Assembly: GCF_963576675.1 (NCBI RefSeq)
Contig: NC_088914.1
Span: forward strand, 87,294,441 to 87,358,440
Source: Euphorbia lathyris
Lineage: Eukaryota; Streptophyta; Magnoliopsida; Malpighiales; Euphorbiaceae
Reading direction: 5' to 3'
Length of the DNA stretch: 64,000 nucleotides
Shown here: piece after piece, positions 1-9,730 of the stretch
How positions within the stretch are numbered: position 1 is the first letter of the stretch
Layout of the letters: every line of letters starts with the position of its first letter
Made by a program: the position numbers and the translations under genes
Notes under the pieces: generated by a model
What the model was told of the DNA's origin: nothing
Databases searched by the model: none
Seen by the model: only the letters and a program-made list of their open reading frames with translations

Positions 1-63
1 ATCAATCGCTTCGACCGTCTTGTTTCAGGTTTTCGTCACAGGTCCTCCGACTCGGTGTCTACA
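1..63 (-). repeat. Start of the 3' LTR of the Tat/Ogre element
   Basis: Positions 1-63 match 17414-17476 with a single G/A difference. Read on the minus strand both begin TGTAGACACCGAG. This short overlap is the only part of the 3' LTR in the window, but it fixes the LTR outer boundary at 63 and 17476. Confidence 0.93.
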
Positions 64-78
64 GTTGCCCCTACTTTT
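64..78 (-). other. Polypurine tract (plus-strand primer) of the Tat/Ogre element
   Basis: On the minus strand AAAAGTAGGGGCAAC lies directly before the 3' LTR (TGTAGACA). A purine-rich run at this position primes second-strand DNA synthesis in LTR retrotransposons. Bases 79-262, between it and the tandem array, hold nothing I recognise. Confidence 0.8.
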
Positions 79-262
79 CTATTTTGACAGTGATGTGTGT
101 GGTTCGAAAACGTTTTTTGTTAACGTAACACATGCAATGTAAAACATATAAAAGTAAAAGACACGTAACGAGTAGGAGGAAACATACCTGACCTTTGCGC
201 TGCGCGCTCCGGCGTTGCTCTCTGACTGCATCAGACTCTGCTTCGGGCTGCACCCTAATTCA

Positions 263-846
263 CGACTGCGGGGATAATGGCTAAACAGCTACCCTATTTC
301 AAGATTGCGGGGATAATGGCTAAATAGCTACCCTATTTGTGACTGCGGGGATAATGGCTAAACAGCTACCCTACTTCGAGATTGCGGGGATAATGGCTAA
401 ACAGCTACCCTATTTCAAGATTGTGGGGATAATGGCTAAACAGCTACCCCATTTCAAGATTGCGGGGATAATGGCTAAACAGCTACCCTATTTCAAGATT
501 GCGGGGATAATGGCTAAACAGCTACCCTATTTCAAGATTGCGGGGATAATGGCTAAACAGCTACCCCATTTCAAGATTGCGGGGATAATGGCTAAACAGC
601 TACCCTATTTCAAGATCACGAGGATAATGGCTAAATAGCTACCCTATTTCAAGATTGCGGGGATAATGGCTAAACAGCTACCCTATTTCAAGATTGCGGG
701 GATAATGGCTAAACAGCTACCCCATTTGAAGATTGCGGGGATAATGGCTAAACAGCTACCCTATTTCAAGATCGCGGGGATAATGGCTAAACAGCTACCC
801 TATTTCAAGATCACGGGGATAATGGCTAAATAGCTACCTTGATTTG
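263..846. repeat. 39-bp tandem array A (about 15 units) in the element's 3' region
   Basis: About 15 head-to-tail units of 39 bp, each with GGGGATAATGGCTAAACAGC, then TACCC and ATTTCAAGAT. Units differ by a few point changes. Because 39 is 13 codons, the plus strand reads open between in-frame TAG-containing units. I regard those ORFs as by-products of the period, not genes. The array lies between the PMD gene and the polypurine tract. Variable 3' regions with tandem repeats are known in Tat/Ogre elements. Confidence 0.95.
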
Positions 847-1240
847 CGACTGTGGTGAAGATGGCTAAAAAGCAACTCCGGTCAGCGACCAAGAGTCAAA
901 TGGCTAAAAAGCAACTTCGGTCTGCGACCGAGAGTCAAATGGCTAAAAAGCAACTTCGGTCCGCGACCGAGAGTCAAATGGCTCAAAAGCAACTCCAGTC
1001 TGCGACCGTGAGTCAAATGGCTCAAAAGCAACTCCGGTCTGCGACCGTGAGTCAAATGGCTAAAAAGCAACTTCGGTCTGCGACCGAGAGTCAAATGGCT
1101 CAAAAGCAACTCCGGTCTGCGACCGTGAGTCAAATGGCTAAAAAGCAACTTCGGTCTGCGACCGAGAGTCAAATGGCTCAAAAGCAACTCCGGTTTGTGA
1201 CCGTGAGTCAAATGGCTAAAAAGCGGGGGCTGTTTCTGGA
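847..1240. repeat. 39-bp tandem array B (10 units)
   Basis: Ten units at exactly 39-bp spacing: the ATGGCT core occurs at 861, 900, 939, 978 and on to 1212. A unit reads GAGTCAAATGGCTAAAAAGC followed by AACTTCGGTCTGCGACC. It shares the ATGGCTAAA..AGC core and the period with array A, so the two arrays look related. Two sub-variants (GGCTAAAAAG and GGCTCAAAAG) alternate in places, suggesting higher-order amplification. Both strands stay open for about 130-150 codons, which I treat as an artefact of the period. Confidence 0.95.
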
Positions 1241-1655
1241 TTTTCTTACCATACTGTTGTCTGTATTTTCTCACTGGAGCTATCATCTCGACGATTCGAT
1301 GGGCACACGTCTTAGTCCGAAATGAAATAGACTAGTGATTGTTTTTCTATTGACTGTCGTCTGTATTTTGACTGGTGTCACTGTTCTGTAAAAATTAGCT
1401 GTTGTCTGGAATTGATGTTTTGACAATGTTGGTCACTGTCTGGGAGAAACGCAGGCTGAAACGGACTGCAAATCGGAGGTATGTGCACCTGGTAATTAAT
1501 TATGTACTTTTTACCTTTATGTCAAATCGTACTTTTTTCACTATTTACGGGAATGCCATTCCCTTTTCCTATATAAGGTGGTGGGGTTTCATTCCAATCC
1601 CACACCTTCTCTCTCCTCTTTCTCTCACTAGACTTCAATTTGGATTATTCTCGGG
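1241..1655 (+). promoter_or_regulatory. Putative promoter and 5' UTR of the antisense PMD gene
   Basis: A canonical TATA box (TATATAAG, 1570-1577) lies 79 bp before the chosen ATG at 1656. It is followed by a pyrimidine-rich stretch (1605-1635) that looks like a plant 5' UTR. This suggests the PMD gene was captured with its own promoter and can be transcribed against the retrotransposon. The rest of the interval shows nothing distinct. Confidence 0.5.
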
Positions 1656-4600
1656 ATGAATTTAGACGAATGGGATGGCACCAGAGGCATGGACGAGGTT
1701 TATGTGAACCTGGATAGAGTGGATACCTTCCACGACCCTACGACACACTTGAGCAGGACACGCTGCAACGAGGTAAGTGGTTTCTCACTTTTATTTGATT
1801 TGGACTCTAGGCTTTAGCACTCCTATACGAACATGATTTGCATGCTAACTCTTAGACTGCCTTAGAGGACTTTAGCTAGAAAATGTGAATTCCTTTATTT
1901 ACACGTAACACCTGTTTGTTTTTGTAAGAATGCGCGCTATATGCATGTGAATAGTACACTACGAATTTATGCATGTTAACAGTAAAAACGATGTGAATAG
2001 TAAAAACGTGAATAGTGCACGTGAAATAGTAAAAACGTGAATAGTGCACGTGAAAAACTTAGCTAATGCACGTGAATAGTAAAAACGTGAATAGTGACAA
2101 CGTGAATAGTAAAAACTTAGCTAATGCACGTGAATAGTAGACATGAATAGTGCACATGAATAGTAAAAATGTGAATAGTAAAAACTTAGCTAATGCACGT
2201 GAATAGTGAAAACGTGAATAGTAAAAACTTAACTAATGCACGTGAATAGTAAAGCCTAATCTATGTTCCTCGTCACCTGTAGACGAGTGTGGATAAAAGA
2301 ATTGACTAAACCTTACATAAATGATCCTACGGGAGAGATTTTTACAGAAAATCGGCCCTAATTGACCGGATGAACGAATACCTAGTTTTAACGCGTTCTC
2401 ATCACTCGCTTGCCTTAGGAGTTGTATTTAAATTTTCTTATCTTGTTCCTCTTTAGCTCATCAAGATTTCCGGGACCACTGCCGAGGTTCTTTCATAGTA
2501 TGATAGGCTGAGCGCCGCGGCGAGAGCCCGCGTGCAGGAGTTGGGCTTCGGACCCTTCATTGCAGCGCTGCCCCGCACCAACGGGGTGTGTGATCCCTTT
2601 GGCCTACGGGCCCTGTGTGAACGGTGGGTTGACTCGACCCACACCTTCCACCTTTCCTTCGGGGAGATGACCATCTCGCCCCGAGATTTTTCATTACTGA
2701 CCGGATTACGAGGGAGCAACACTTCCGTCCCTTTCCATTATGGCATGATGCGACCGCGGGTCGATGCTGCTAGGCTTGCCGCCTTGATAGGACCAGGAGT
2801 TCCTCTATGCGCCAAGTCTACCCCGGTGAAGTTTATTTCGACTGCTAGCCTCTTGAGTAGACGGGACTTCTGTGAGACTGATGCTACTGATCTGGCGGTT
2901 CGTAGCTTCCTTGTATATGCTCTTAGCGAGACGATTTTGGGCACGAAGGGCGGAAAGGTGCATGCGGGTCTCATCCAGGCCCTTAGCGATTTAGATGCCG
3001 CAGGTTCCTATGATTGGGCGGGGGCAGGCTTAGCTTTTCTCTACAAGTTTCTAGACCTGACTTGCCGGAAGCGTAAGGATTTCGGTGGTTACACCTTTGC
3101 TCTGCTGGTACGTGATGCCTTCTTGATTCGCCCGTCTTTGTTTTTTTTTTCTTTCTCACACTCCTAGTCCTTGTTTATACCGCAGGTGTGGGCGTACGAG
3201 AGACGCATCCTTCCCAGTCGGTCTCGACCTCGATTGAGAGCACAGAGGCCGCCTTTTATGGTTCGATGGAGAGATTTCGATCTGAGCGCTGAGAGGAGGC
3301 GGACAGTGCCATGGCTCCTAGATCGGATTGACTCATTAGTCCTCACACAGGTAGATTTCGCTTAGTCTTGCTAGACTTTGGCTTGAGTCTTTCTGACCCT
3401 TTTCCTTGTGCATATTTTTAGATTAAGTTCAGGTGGGACGATCTTGACTTTGGTCCCGAGTATGCATACACATCGATGATCCAGGAGCAGCAGTGCGTGC
3501 TCACCGGCCCTTGTGTGCGGGCGTGGTATTTGGGAGATCGAGGCATCACCGGAGTGAGTGATGTTCACTGGACGCCGGGGGAGATTCCCGTTTCCATGTT
3601 TGCTGTGCGGACTCTGCCCTTATCGACCATTCGTCGAGATCTGACCCATCATTTTGTCGGTAGAGTGGTCTGGGTTCACGCCCGAGGCCGCGAGCCTTAT
3701 TTGTCCACTTTACTGAGCGCGAGGGATGCCCCGGCGGCAGCGATGGAGGTAGATCCGGTGGCGGACGTGTTTTCGAGAGAGGCGGTCGAGGCCGTCTTTG
3801 GTCAGGCGGAGGTTCCGGTAAGTGATTCCGCCCTCTTTTCATTTTATCCATGGTATGCTCAGAGGTTTTATTGTGTGTTTTTTTTTTGCTTTTTTTGCAG
3901 GAGGGATCCTGGCGGAGTGCCCACCTATCTGATTTTTTCGACGATACTCGGGCTCAAACACCGGTGTGCGAGCGGCCCTATTTTGTCGGCGAGTCCTCCA
4001 GTGCAGCTCGACCGGAGAGGTCGTCCATAGGCGTGCCTATACCAGACTATGGGAGAGATTATGCTACGATTTGCTATGACGAGTCCGGGGCACCTTATGC
4101 GGGATTTGAGGCGGTCCCTCCTATCTTCTCCTCGAGGGTCCCGTTTGATCCCTCGGACGCTTTTCTGACCACGAGAGAGACCTGTACGGATTACGTAGGG
4201 CTGTCTGGTTATTTCCAAGACCGCCTCAGCTTGCGCTGCACCGATCACCTGGTATGTATCATTACTGTACTTTAGTGTAGTGAAATGTATGCATGTATGT
4301 ATGATTTATGTTTTCGCCTATGCTGCCTTTTATCTGTGTTTTTTTTCTTTTTCTGTAGAGTGATCTGCATGCCCATGAGCGGAGACAGAGCGAGCTAGTG
4401 CGGGAGGCTGATGCCAACGACCACTGGTCGAGGATGATGCGACGGGAGACTGAGGGTCGCCTTGCCGTCGAGGAGAGGGCACGTGATGAGTCGATCAGCC
4501 GCCTTGCTGCAGAGGAGAGAGCACGAGCTGCTGATGAGAGAGCATGGGTTTCTGATGAGAGAGCGCGAGTTTCTGATGAGAGAGCGCATGCTGCCGAGGA

Positions 4601-4670
4601 GACACTATCTGCGGAGCGGGCATCTCACCTGAGAGATTTTGAGAACTATTGGAACTTCCCTCCGTATTAG
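1656..4670 (+). CDS. Plant mobile domain (PMD) protein gene, six exons, antisense inside the retrotransposon
   Basis: Exons inferred from GT-AG sites, all phase 0: 1656-1772, 2457-3107, 3186-3350, 3422-3817, 3901-4251, 4359-4670 (663 codons). Exon 2 carries the PMD signature: LGFGPFIAALPR, then THTFHL, GEMTIS and DFSLLTGL. Exon 3 opens with VWAYERR, another typical PMD stretch. The last exon is a charged coiled coil with repeated SDERAR units. PMD proteins (MAIN/MAIL-like, aminotransferase-like plant mobile domain) occur as host factors in meristem and silencing pathways and also inside transposons. An in-frame TAG at 2496-2498 near the start of exon 2 would truncate this model unless another start (after 2498) or acceptor is used. 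The gene lies between integrase and the polypurine tract, so it is cargo of the element. Its introns survive because they are antisense to the element RNA. Confidence 0.78.
1930..2262. repeat. Short irregular repeat (GTGAATAGT) within PMD intron 1
   Basis: More than a dozen copies of GTGAATAGT, mostly followed by AAAAAC or GCAC, with a recurring AACTTAGCTAATGCAC. Spacing is irregular (about 12-30 bp). It fills much of the 684-bp intron 1 (1773-2456). Confidence 0.8.
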
Positions 4671-5143
4671 GCTTGTTATGTATTGCTTTGTAGCTTTCAT
4701 TATTGCTTTGTAGCTTTTATTAGAGTTTCCCCGATGTATAGCTGATGTATAGGGAGTGGGGTGGATAGTAGGTAGGCTTTTTGTGAAAAGTAGGATAGGA
4801 AATGTATAACCCGTGATTCATATTACCATGCATTCGGTAGATTATAATGATTCCAATCATTCTCGTCAAATATATTCATGCCTTTATTTATTTACAAACA
4901 ACAGAAATACTTAGTCTCTTATACATTGTTTTTGTAATTGCTCAAGTTATAACTATTGTTACCAGGACCCGCCTTTCGGTTTTCGGATCCCGGCGATTTT
5001 TCTCCTCTCCTTTTACTATCCCGGAATTTTTAAATGAGTGCCCTTTCGGGTTTTCACCCATTGGGATTTCCCTTATTGTTGCATAGGTCGCCCTTTGCGG
5101 GTTTTCAACCTATCGGGAATTTTTCTTTATTTTTCCTTTTTTT
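4671..5143 (-). other. Spacer between integrase stop and the PMD gene
   Basis: No coding potential. On the minus strand, motifs of the type GAAAACCCG.AAAGGGC recur about three times between 4968 and 5125. I recall similar motifs just 3' of integrase in Tat-type elements and read them as element 3' non-coding sequence. The PMD 3' UTR must overlap the right end of this spacer. Confidence 0.55.
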
Positions 5144-6637
5144 TTACGAAAAGTATTTCTTAAGCCTATCCAGATTGGTAGGTTCGGAGAATTCCATGCC
5201 GTCCATTGTGGTTAACTTCACCGCTCCTTTGCTTAGTATCTTCTTCACGACGAATGGTCCTTCCCAGTTAGGCCTAAACTTGCCCCTAGGGTCGGTGTGC
5301 GTCACACGAATCTGTTTCAGCACCAAATCTCCTTCTTTGATAGGACTGGTCTTGACTTTTTTATTGAAAGCCCGAGCCATCCTTCTTTGATATAACTGTA
5401 CATGGTAAAGGGCTTCTATCCTTTTCTCATCAACTAAAGCCAACTGCTCACATCGCCTCTTCACCCATTCCGCCTCGGGAATTTCTGCTTCCACTGCGAT
5501 TCTCAACGATCGCTTTTCAATCTCAATCGGCAGGACTGCTTCTGTTCCGTATACCAAAGAGAATGGTGTTGCCCCAGTCGAGGTTCTGACTGTCGTGCGA
5601 TAAGCCCACAACGCGAGTGGGAGGTGCTCATGCCAATTCCGATGTGATTCCACCATCTTTACGAGGATCCTTTTAAGGTTCTTATTAGCTGCTTCTACTG
5701 CCCCATTAGCCTGTGGACGGTACGGAGAAGACCTGTGATGTTCAATGCCATATTCTCGAAAAAGATTCCTTACTTCCCCCTGAAACTGGACTCCGTTATC
5801 CGTGATCATATGATGAGGCACTCCGAACCTGGTGATCAAGTGTTTTTCAATGAACTTTCTCATCTGCTTGGATCCCAGTTTGCTAAACGACTCTGCTTCT
5901 ACCCATTTGGTGAAATAATCGATGGCGACTGCAATAAACTTATGTCCATTTGAAGTATTAGGCCTTACTTCGCCGATGATGTCAATGCCCCAGGCAGCGA
6001 ATGGCCAAATAGGTGCTAGCACATGTAGTTCCATGACCGGAAGATGACTGCAATCGCCGTGGATTTGACAATCGTGACATTTCTTCGCATACTCGTTACA
6101 ATCTCTTTCCATGGTGAGCCAATAGAAGCCTTGCCTAATAATTTTCTTAGCTAGTACTGCTCCTCCCATATGGGCTCCACAAATTCCCGAATGTACTGAT
6201 TCCATCGCCTCGCGGGCTTCCCCCGCATCCAAGCATCTGAGTTGTAATCCATCAACGTGCCTTTTGTAAAGCAAGTCGTTGTGGATGATAAACTGACGGG
6301 CTAGCCTTCTAATCACAGCTTGATCCCTAGGTTCTGACTCTGCCAGATATGTTCCATCTTTCATGAAGTTCACGATATCGAAATACCACGGTTTTTCATC
6401 GGCCCCTAACAGCATTACGTCTTCGTAGCACGGTTTGTGAGATCTTCTCAATACTAATGGTTTCGAAGCAAGGTTCCGGGGGTTGTCCCAAACTGATACC
6501 AAAGTGGCCAAGGCATCCGCGGCCTGATTCTGAGCTCGAGGAATGTGATAGAAGCGACATTCTTTGAATCTCAATGCCAACCCTTCTAGCTGATCTAGAT
6601 ACGGAAGTAGCCTTTCCTCCCTTACCTCCCAGTTTCC
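5144..6637 (-). CDS. pol: Tat/Ogre pol, second part: end of archaeal-type RNase H plus integrase
   Basis: Same reading frame as the upstream pol part but separated from it by a TAA at 6638-6640. The first residues finish the archaeal-type RNase H, with the family IPRAQN..ADALA motif near 6510-6540. Integrase follows: zinc-binding HHCC (HSGICGAH and CHDCQIHG) and the catalytic D,D,E triad in WGIDIIG, MITDNG and VEAANKN. The C-terminal domain ends in LKKYFS before the stop. Counting from the TTG at 6580, the triad residues are D200, D261 and E296. All catalytic residues are present. Integrase joins the cDNA to host DNA, here apparently into copia-1. Confidence 0.92.
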   Translation of the reverse strand, partial: GNWEVREERLLPYLDQLEGLALRFKECRFYHIPRAQNQAADALATLVSVWDNPRNLASKPLVLRRSHKPCYEDVMLLGADEKPWYFDIVNFMKDGTYLAESEPRDQAVIRRLARQFIIHNDLLYKRHVDGLQLRCLDAGEAREAMESVHSGICGAHMGGAVLAKKIIRQGFYWLTMERDCNEYAKKCHDCQIHGDCSHLPVMELHVLAPIWPFAAWGIDIIGEVRPNTSNGHKFIAVAIDYFTKWVEAESFSKLGSKQMRKFIEKHLITRFGVPHHMITDNGVQFQGEVRNLFREYGIEHHRSSPYRPQANGAVEAANKNLKRILVKMVESHRNWHEHLPLALWAYRTTVRTSTGATPFSLVYGTEAVLPIEIEKRSLRIAVEAEIPEAEWVKRRCEQLALVDEKRIEALYHVQLYQRRMARAFNKKVKTSPIKEGDLVLKQIRVTHTDPRGKFRPNWEGPFVVKKILSKGAVKLTTMDGMEFSEPTNLDRLKKYFS

Positions 6638-9600
6638 TTATGCCTGTTCGATGATCAACTTGGAGTCACCCCAAATTTCGACATATGATGCTCCCAGTGC
6701 CGCTAATGACTCTAAACCATAAATGCACGCTTCATATTCGGCCATATTATTAGTGAGAGGGAAGGATAACTTCTTCGCCATCGGGATTCTTTCTCCTTCT
6801 GGTGAGATAAGCAGTACTCCTACTCCGACTCCACTCGAATTAACCGCTCCGTCGAAGAACATTTTCCATGGTATAACTTCGATTTCATTCAAATGTTCAT
6901 CGGGGAAATCATAGCTTATCTCTTCTTCTTCTGTATTCAGGGGTTGGTTGGCCAGAAATTCTGCCACGGCCCTCCCTTTGATAACCTTCTTCGTCACATA
7001 TTCAATGTCAAACTCGGATAAAAGCAACAACCATCTGGCTAACTTCCCCGTCAAGGATGGAGTTCGGTATAGATACTTCACGGGGTCCATCCGAGAAATA
7101 ATGATCACTTTATACGATTGGAAATAGTGCCGCAGTTTCTTCGTCAACCACACCACTGCCACACATGTCTTTTCGATCATGTTGTATTTGAGCTCATACT
7201 CTAGGAACTTCTTACTCAAATAATACACCACGTGCTCCACACCGGTGTCTCCCTTTTGAGCCAACATTGCTCCAATAGATCGCTCCTCAATCGCTACATA
7301 GAGGAGAAGCGGCTTTCCTAGTTTAGGCGGTCTCAGCACTGGCGGATTAGACAAATAGCTCCGGACGCTCTCCAAAGCTTGCTGACACTTATCATTCCAA
7401 ACAGCGGGTTGGTCTTTCCTTAGCAACTTAAAGATTGGCTCGCAGATTGTGGTGAGTCTCGCTATGAACCGACTGATATACTGAACCTGCCCCAGAAACC
7501 CTCTCACTTCCTTCTCATTTCTCGGCGCCGGCATTTCCTTTATAGCCTTCACTTTATCGGGATCCACCTCAATTCCCTTATTTCCAATTACATAGCCTAA
7601 GATTTTCCCCGACGAAACGCCGAAAAAGCACTTCTTCGGGTTTAACCTTAGCTTGAATTCTGCAATTCGGGCCAAAAACTTCTCGAGTGCGGCAAAATGC
7701 CCTTCCCTTGTCTCTGATTTGACCATCATGTCATCCACGTAGACTTCTACCTCCTTGTGTATCATGTCATGGAACAGGGCTGTGGCCATTCTCTGATAGG
7801 TTGCCCCGGCATTTTTCAAACCAAATGGCATTACTCTATAACAGTATGTCCCCCACTCAGTTGTGAACGAGGTTTTCGCTTTGTGCTTTTCGGCCATCTG
7901 AACTTGCATGTAGCCCATGAAACCGTCCACATTCGTGTGTAAGACGCTTGATGCTGCACTGTCGATCAATACATCGATATGAGGCAATGCGAACTCATCC
8001 TTGGGGCATGCCTTGTTAAGATCTCTGTAATCCACGCACATCCTCACTTTGCCATCCTTTTTCGCGATGGGCACTACATTTGCGACCCAAGGGGGATAGT
8101 CGATCACTTCGATGAATCCTGCTTCTAACTGCTTCTTCACCTCCTCTCTGATCTTATCTGCCCATTCGGGTCTCATACGTCGGAGCTTCTGCTTCACGGG
8201 CCTCGCCTCGGGATATGTTGGAATACGGTGAGTTACGATTGATTGATCGATTCCAGGCATGTCTTCGTATGTCCAAGCGAATACAATTTCGTATTTTTTA
8301 ATTATTCTCTCAAATTCTTTTCTCTCTTCAATAGTTAATTCTTGAGCAATTTGTATAAGTTTAGGATTTTCATCCGTACCAAGATTGAAAGTTGACATTT
8401 CTATCGTATTGATTTCAAATGTAGGCATGTTATATGAATGAGAATGCATGGAATGATCATGATCGACATCAAGCAAGTAAGCAAAATCAGAATTCATTTC
8501 ATTGATAGCGTGGGTGATTACATCATCGGACTCAAACAAAGCAGTAATACAATTTTCATCCTCAGGGTTCTCGGGCTCCTCATGAACCTTGGAGGTACTG
8601 GGCTCGTCCACCGCTCCCGCAGTCGCTTCGATGGTGATGACCTGCTCCTCGGCATTTAAATCCAGCATCATGATCTCCTCGACAAAGCAGCTCGTCTTTC
8701 CTTTGCCCCAGTCGGCGACATCATTGAAGATTTCAAACCCTGGCAGAATCTTTCCTTCCGTGCTGGTCCACGACTCGGAGGTTCCCGAATACGGCTTTCC
8801 ATGCCCCTCGCTTACAAAATGCTTCCTCAAGCCTATTTTTCCTTCTGCACTCATGTTGGATGGACTCCCCTGCTCATATCCCAAACCCCTCCGGGTTTTC
8901 TGACTTTTAAAATCCGGAAACTCCGACAACCCCTGATGGTGTGCTCCTAATCCTATTCCCGGGATGAAACCTCCCTTCATCATCTTTACCACATCGGTGG
9001 TCATGCTCGACTCGTAAATCCCAGAGACTTGGAATCCGGAGAAAAGTTGAGGCTCAATTCCCAATGCTGCCACCGAGCTCAGTTTCTCAGCTCTAATTGT
9101 CACTATCTCCTCCCCGAAGGGGAACTTGATCATCTGATGGAGTGTGGAGGGCACACCTCCCAACTTGTGGAACCATGGGCGTCCCAATAATACAGCAAAG
9201 GTTACCGGGATATCCAGCACCGTGAACTTAGTTTCTTCCTCATGCGGCCCCACTTTCAACTTGGCCTTGAAGACTCCTTCAATGTGCCTACGGCTGTCGT
9301 CATATGCTCTGATCACTGTTTCAGAAGCTGTCAAGTCTCCTCTCTCTACTCCCAACCTCGACAAGAGTTTCAACGGACAGACATTAATAGCCGATCCATC
9401 ATCGACCATCACACAGCTAGTCTTCTTCCCGTTAATTTCCGCTCGGATATACAATGGCTTATTATGAGCCTTCCCCTCTTCTAGAAGATCTTCGTCGGTA
9501 AATGTGATCTCAGTCTTCTTTCGGGCCATAATTGCCCCTACTAGCGCTGCCGGCTCGGTATCGGTGGAAATAACCAAATTCTGCAACTCCTTCATCAGGT

Positions 9601-9730
9601 TCTCACGATGGTACTTAGAATGGCATAAAACTTCCCAGACCATAGACTTAGCTTGCGTCTTCTTCAACTGTTCAAGAACTTGGTCATCGGGCTTAGGAGC
9701 CGACCCTTCTCCAATCTCAGTCTCTACCAT
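6638..9730 (-). CDS. pol: Tat/Ogre pol, first part: protease, G-patch, RT, RNase H, start of archaeal RNase H
   Basis: 1030 residues. Aspartic protease around 95-190 with VMVDDGSAINV (D110/D111), the DxGS form seen in Tat-type proteases. A G-patch-like segment (MKGGFIPGIGLG, then RRGLGYEQG) spans about 250-290. Reverse transcriptase spans about 500-720 with VDGFMGY (D602) and YVDD at 664-667. The first RNase H (about 805-930) lacks the usual first catalytic Asp (YVAIEE). A second, archaeal-type RNase H begins at WKMFFDGA (D960), with NNMAEYEA and WGDSKL. This second RNase H marks the Tat lineage. The frame ends at TAA 6638-6640 inside that domain and continues in the same frame beyond it, so the break is one nonsense mutation. 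The start overlaps the gag stop (ATGGTAG), placing pol in a different frame from gag. Confidence 0.93.
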   Translation of the reverse strand: MVETEIGEGSAPKPDDQVLEQLKKTQAKSMVWEVLCHSKYHRENLMKELQNLVISTDTEPAALVGAIMARKKTEITFTDEDLLEEGKAHNKPLYIRAEINGKKTSCVMVDDGSAINVCPLKLLSRLGVERGDLTASETVIRAYDDSRRHIEGVFKAKLKVGPHEEETKFTVLDIPVTFAVLLGRPWFHKLGGVPSTLHQMIKFPFGEEIVTIRAEKLSSVAALGIEPQLFSGFQVSGIYESSMTTDVVKMMKGGFIPGIGLGAHHQGLSEFPDFKSQKTRRGLGYEQGSPSNMSAEGKIGLRKHFVSEGHGKPYSGTSESWTSTEGKILPGFEIFNDVADWGKGKTSCFVEEIMMLDLNAEEQVITIEATAGAVDEPSTSKVHEEPENPEDENCITALFESDDVITHAINEMNSDFAYLLDVDHDHSMHSHSYNMPTFEINTIEMSTFNLGTDENPKLIQIAQELTIEERKEFERIIKKYEIVFAWTYEDMPGIDQSIVTHRIPTYPEARPVKQKLRRMRPEWADKIREEVKKQLEAGFIEVIDYPPWVANVVPIAKKDGKVRMCVDYRDLNKACPKDEFALPHIDVLIDSAASSVLHTNVDGFMGYMQVQMAEKHKAKTSFTTEWGTYCYRVMPFGLKNAGATYQRMATALFHDMIHKEVEVYVDDMMVKSETREGHFAALEKFLARIAEFKLRLNPKKCFFGVSSGKILGYVIGNKGIEVDPDKVKAIKEMPAPRNEKEVRGFLGQVQYISRFIARLTTICEPIFKLLRKDQPAVWNDKCQQALESVRSYLSNPPVLRPPKLGKPLLLYVAIEERSIGAMLAQKGDTGVEHVVYYLSKKFLEYELKYNMIEKTCVAVVWLTKKLRHYFQSYKVIIISRMDPVKYLYRTPSLTGKLARWLLLLSEFDIEYVTKKVIKGRAVAEFLANQPLNTEEEEISYDFPDEHLNEIEVIPWKMFFDGAVNSSGVGVGVLLISPEGERIPMAKKLSFPLTNNMAEYEACIYGLESLAALGASYVEIWGDSKLIIEQA

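Noticed and set aside
263..1240. CRISPR-like array
   Set aside because: Units are contiguous with no unique spacers, in a plant nuclear context. It is a tandem repeat.
339..1325. Long repetitive ORFs on both strands at 339-638, 852-1325 and 882-1286
   Set aside because: They follow from a 39-bp (13-codon) tandem repeat; no start context, domain or conservation signal beyond the repeat.
1656..4670. PMD gene as an ordinary host gene beside the retrotransposon
   Set aside because: It lies between integrase and the polypurine tract/3' LTR of the same element, so it is inside the element.
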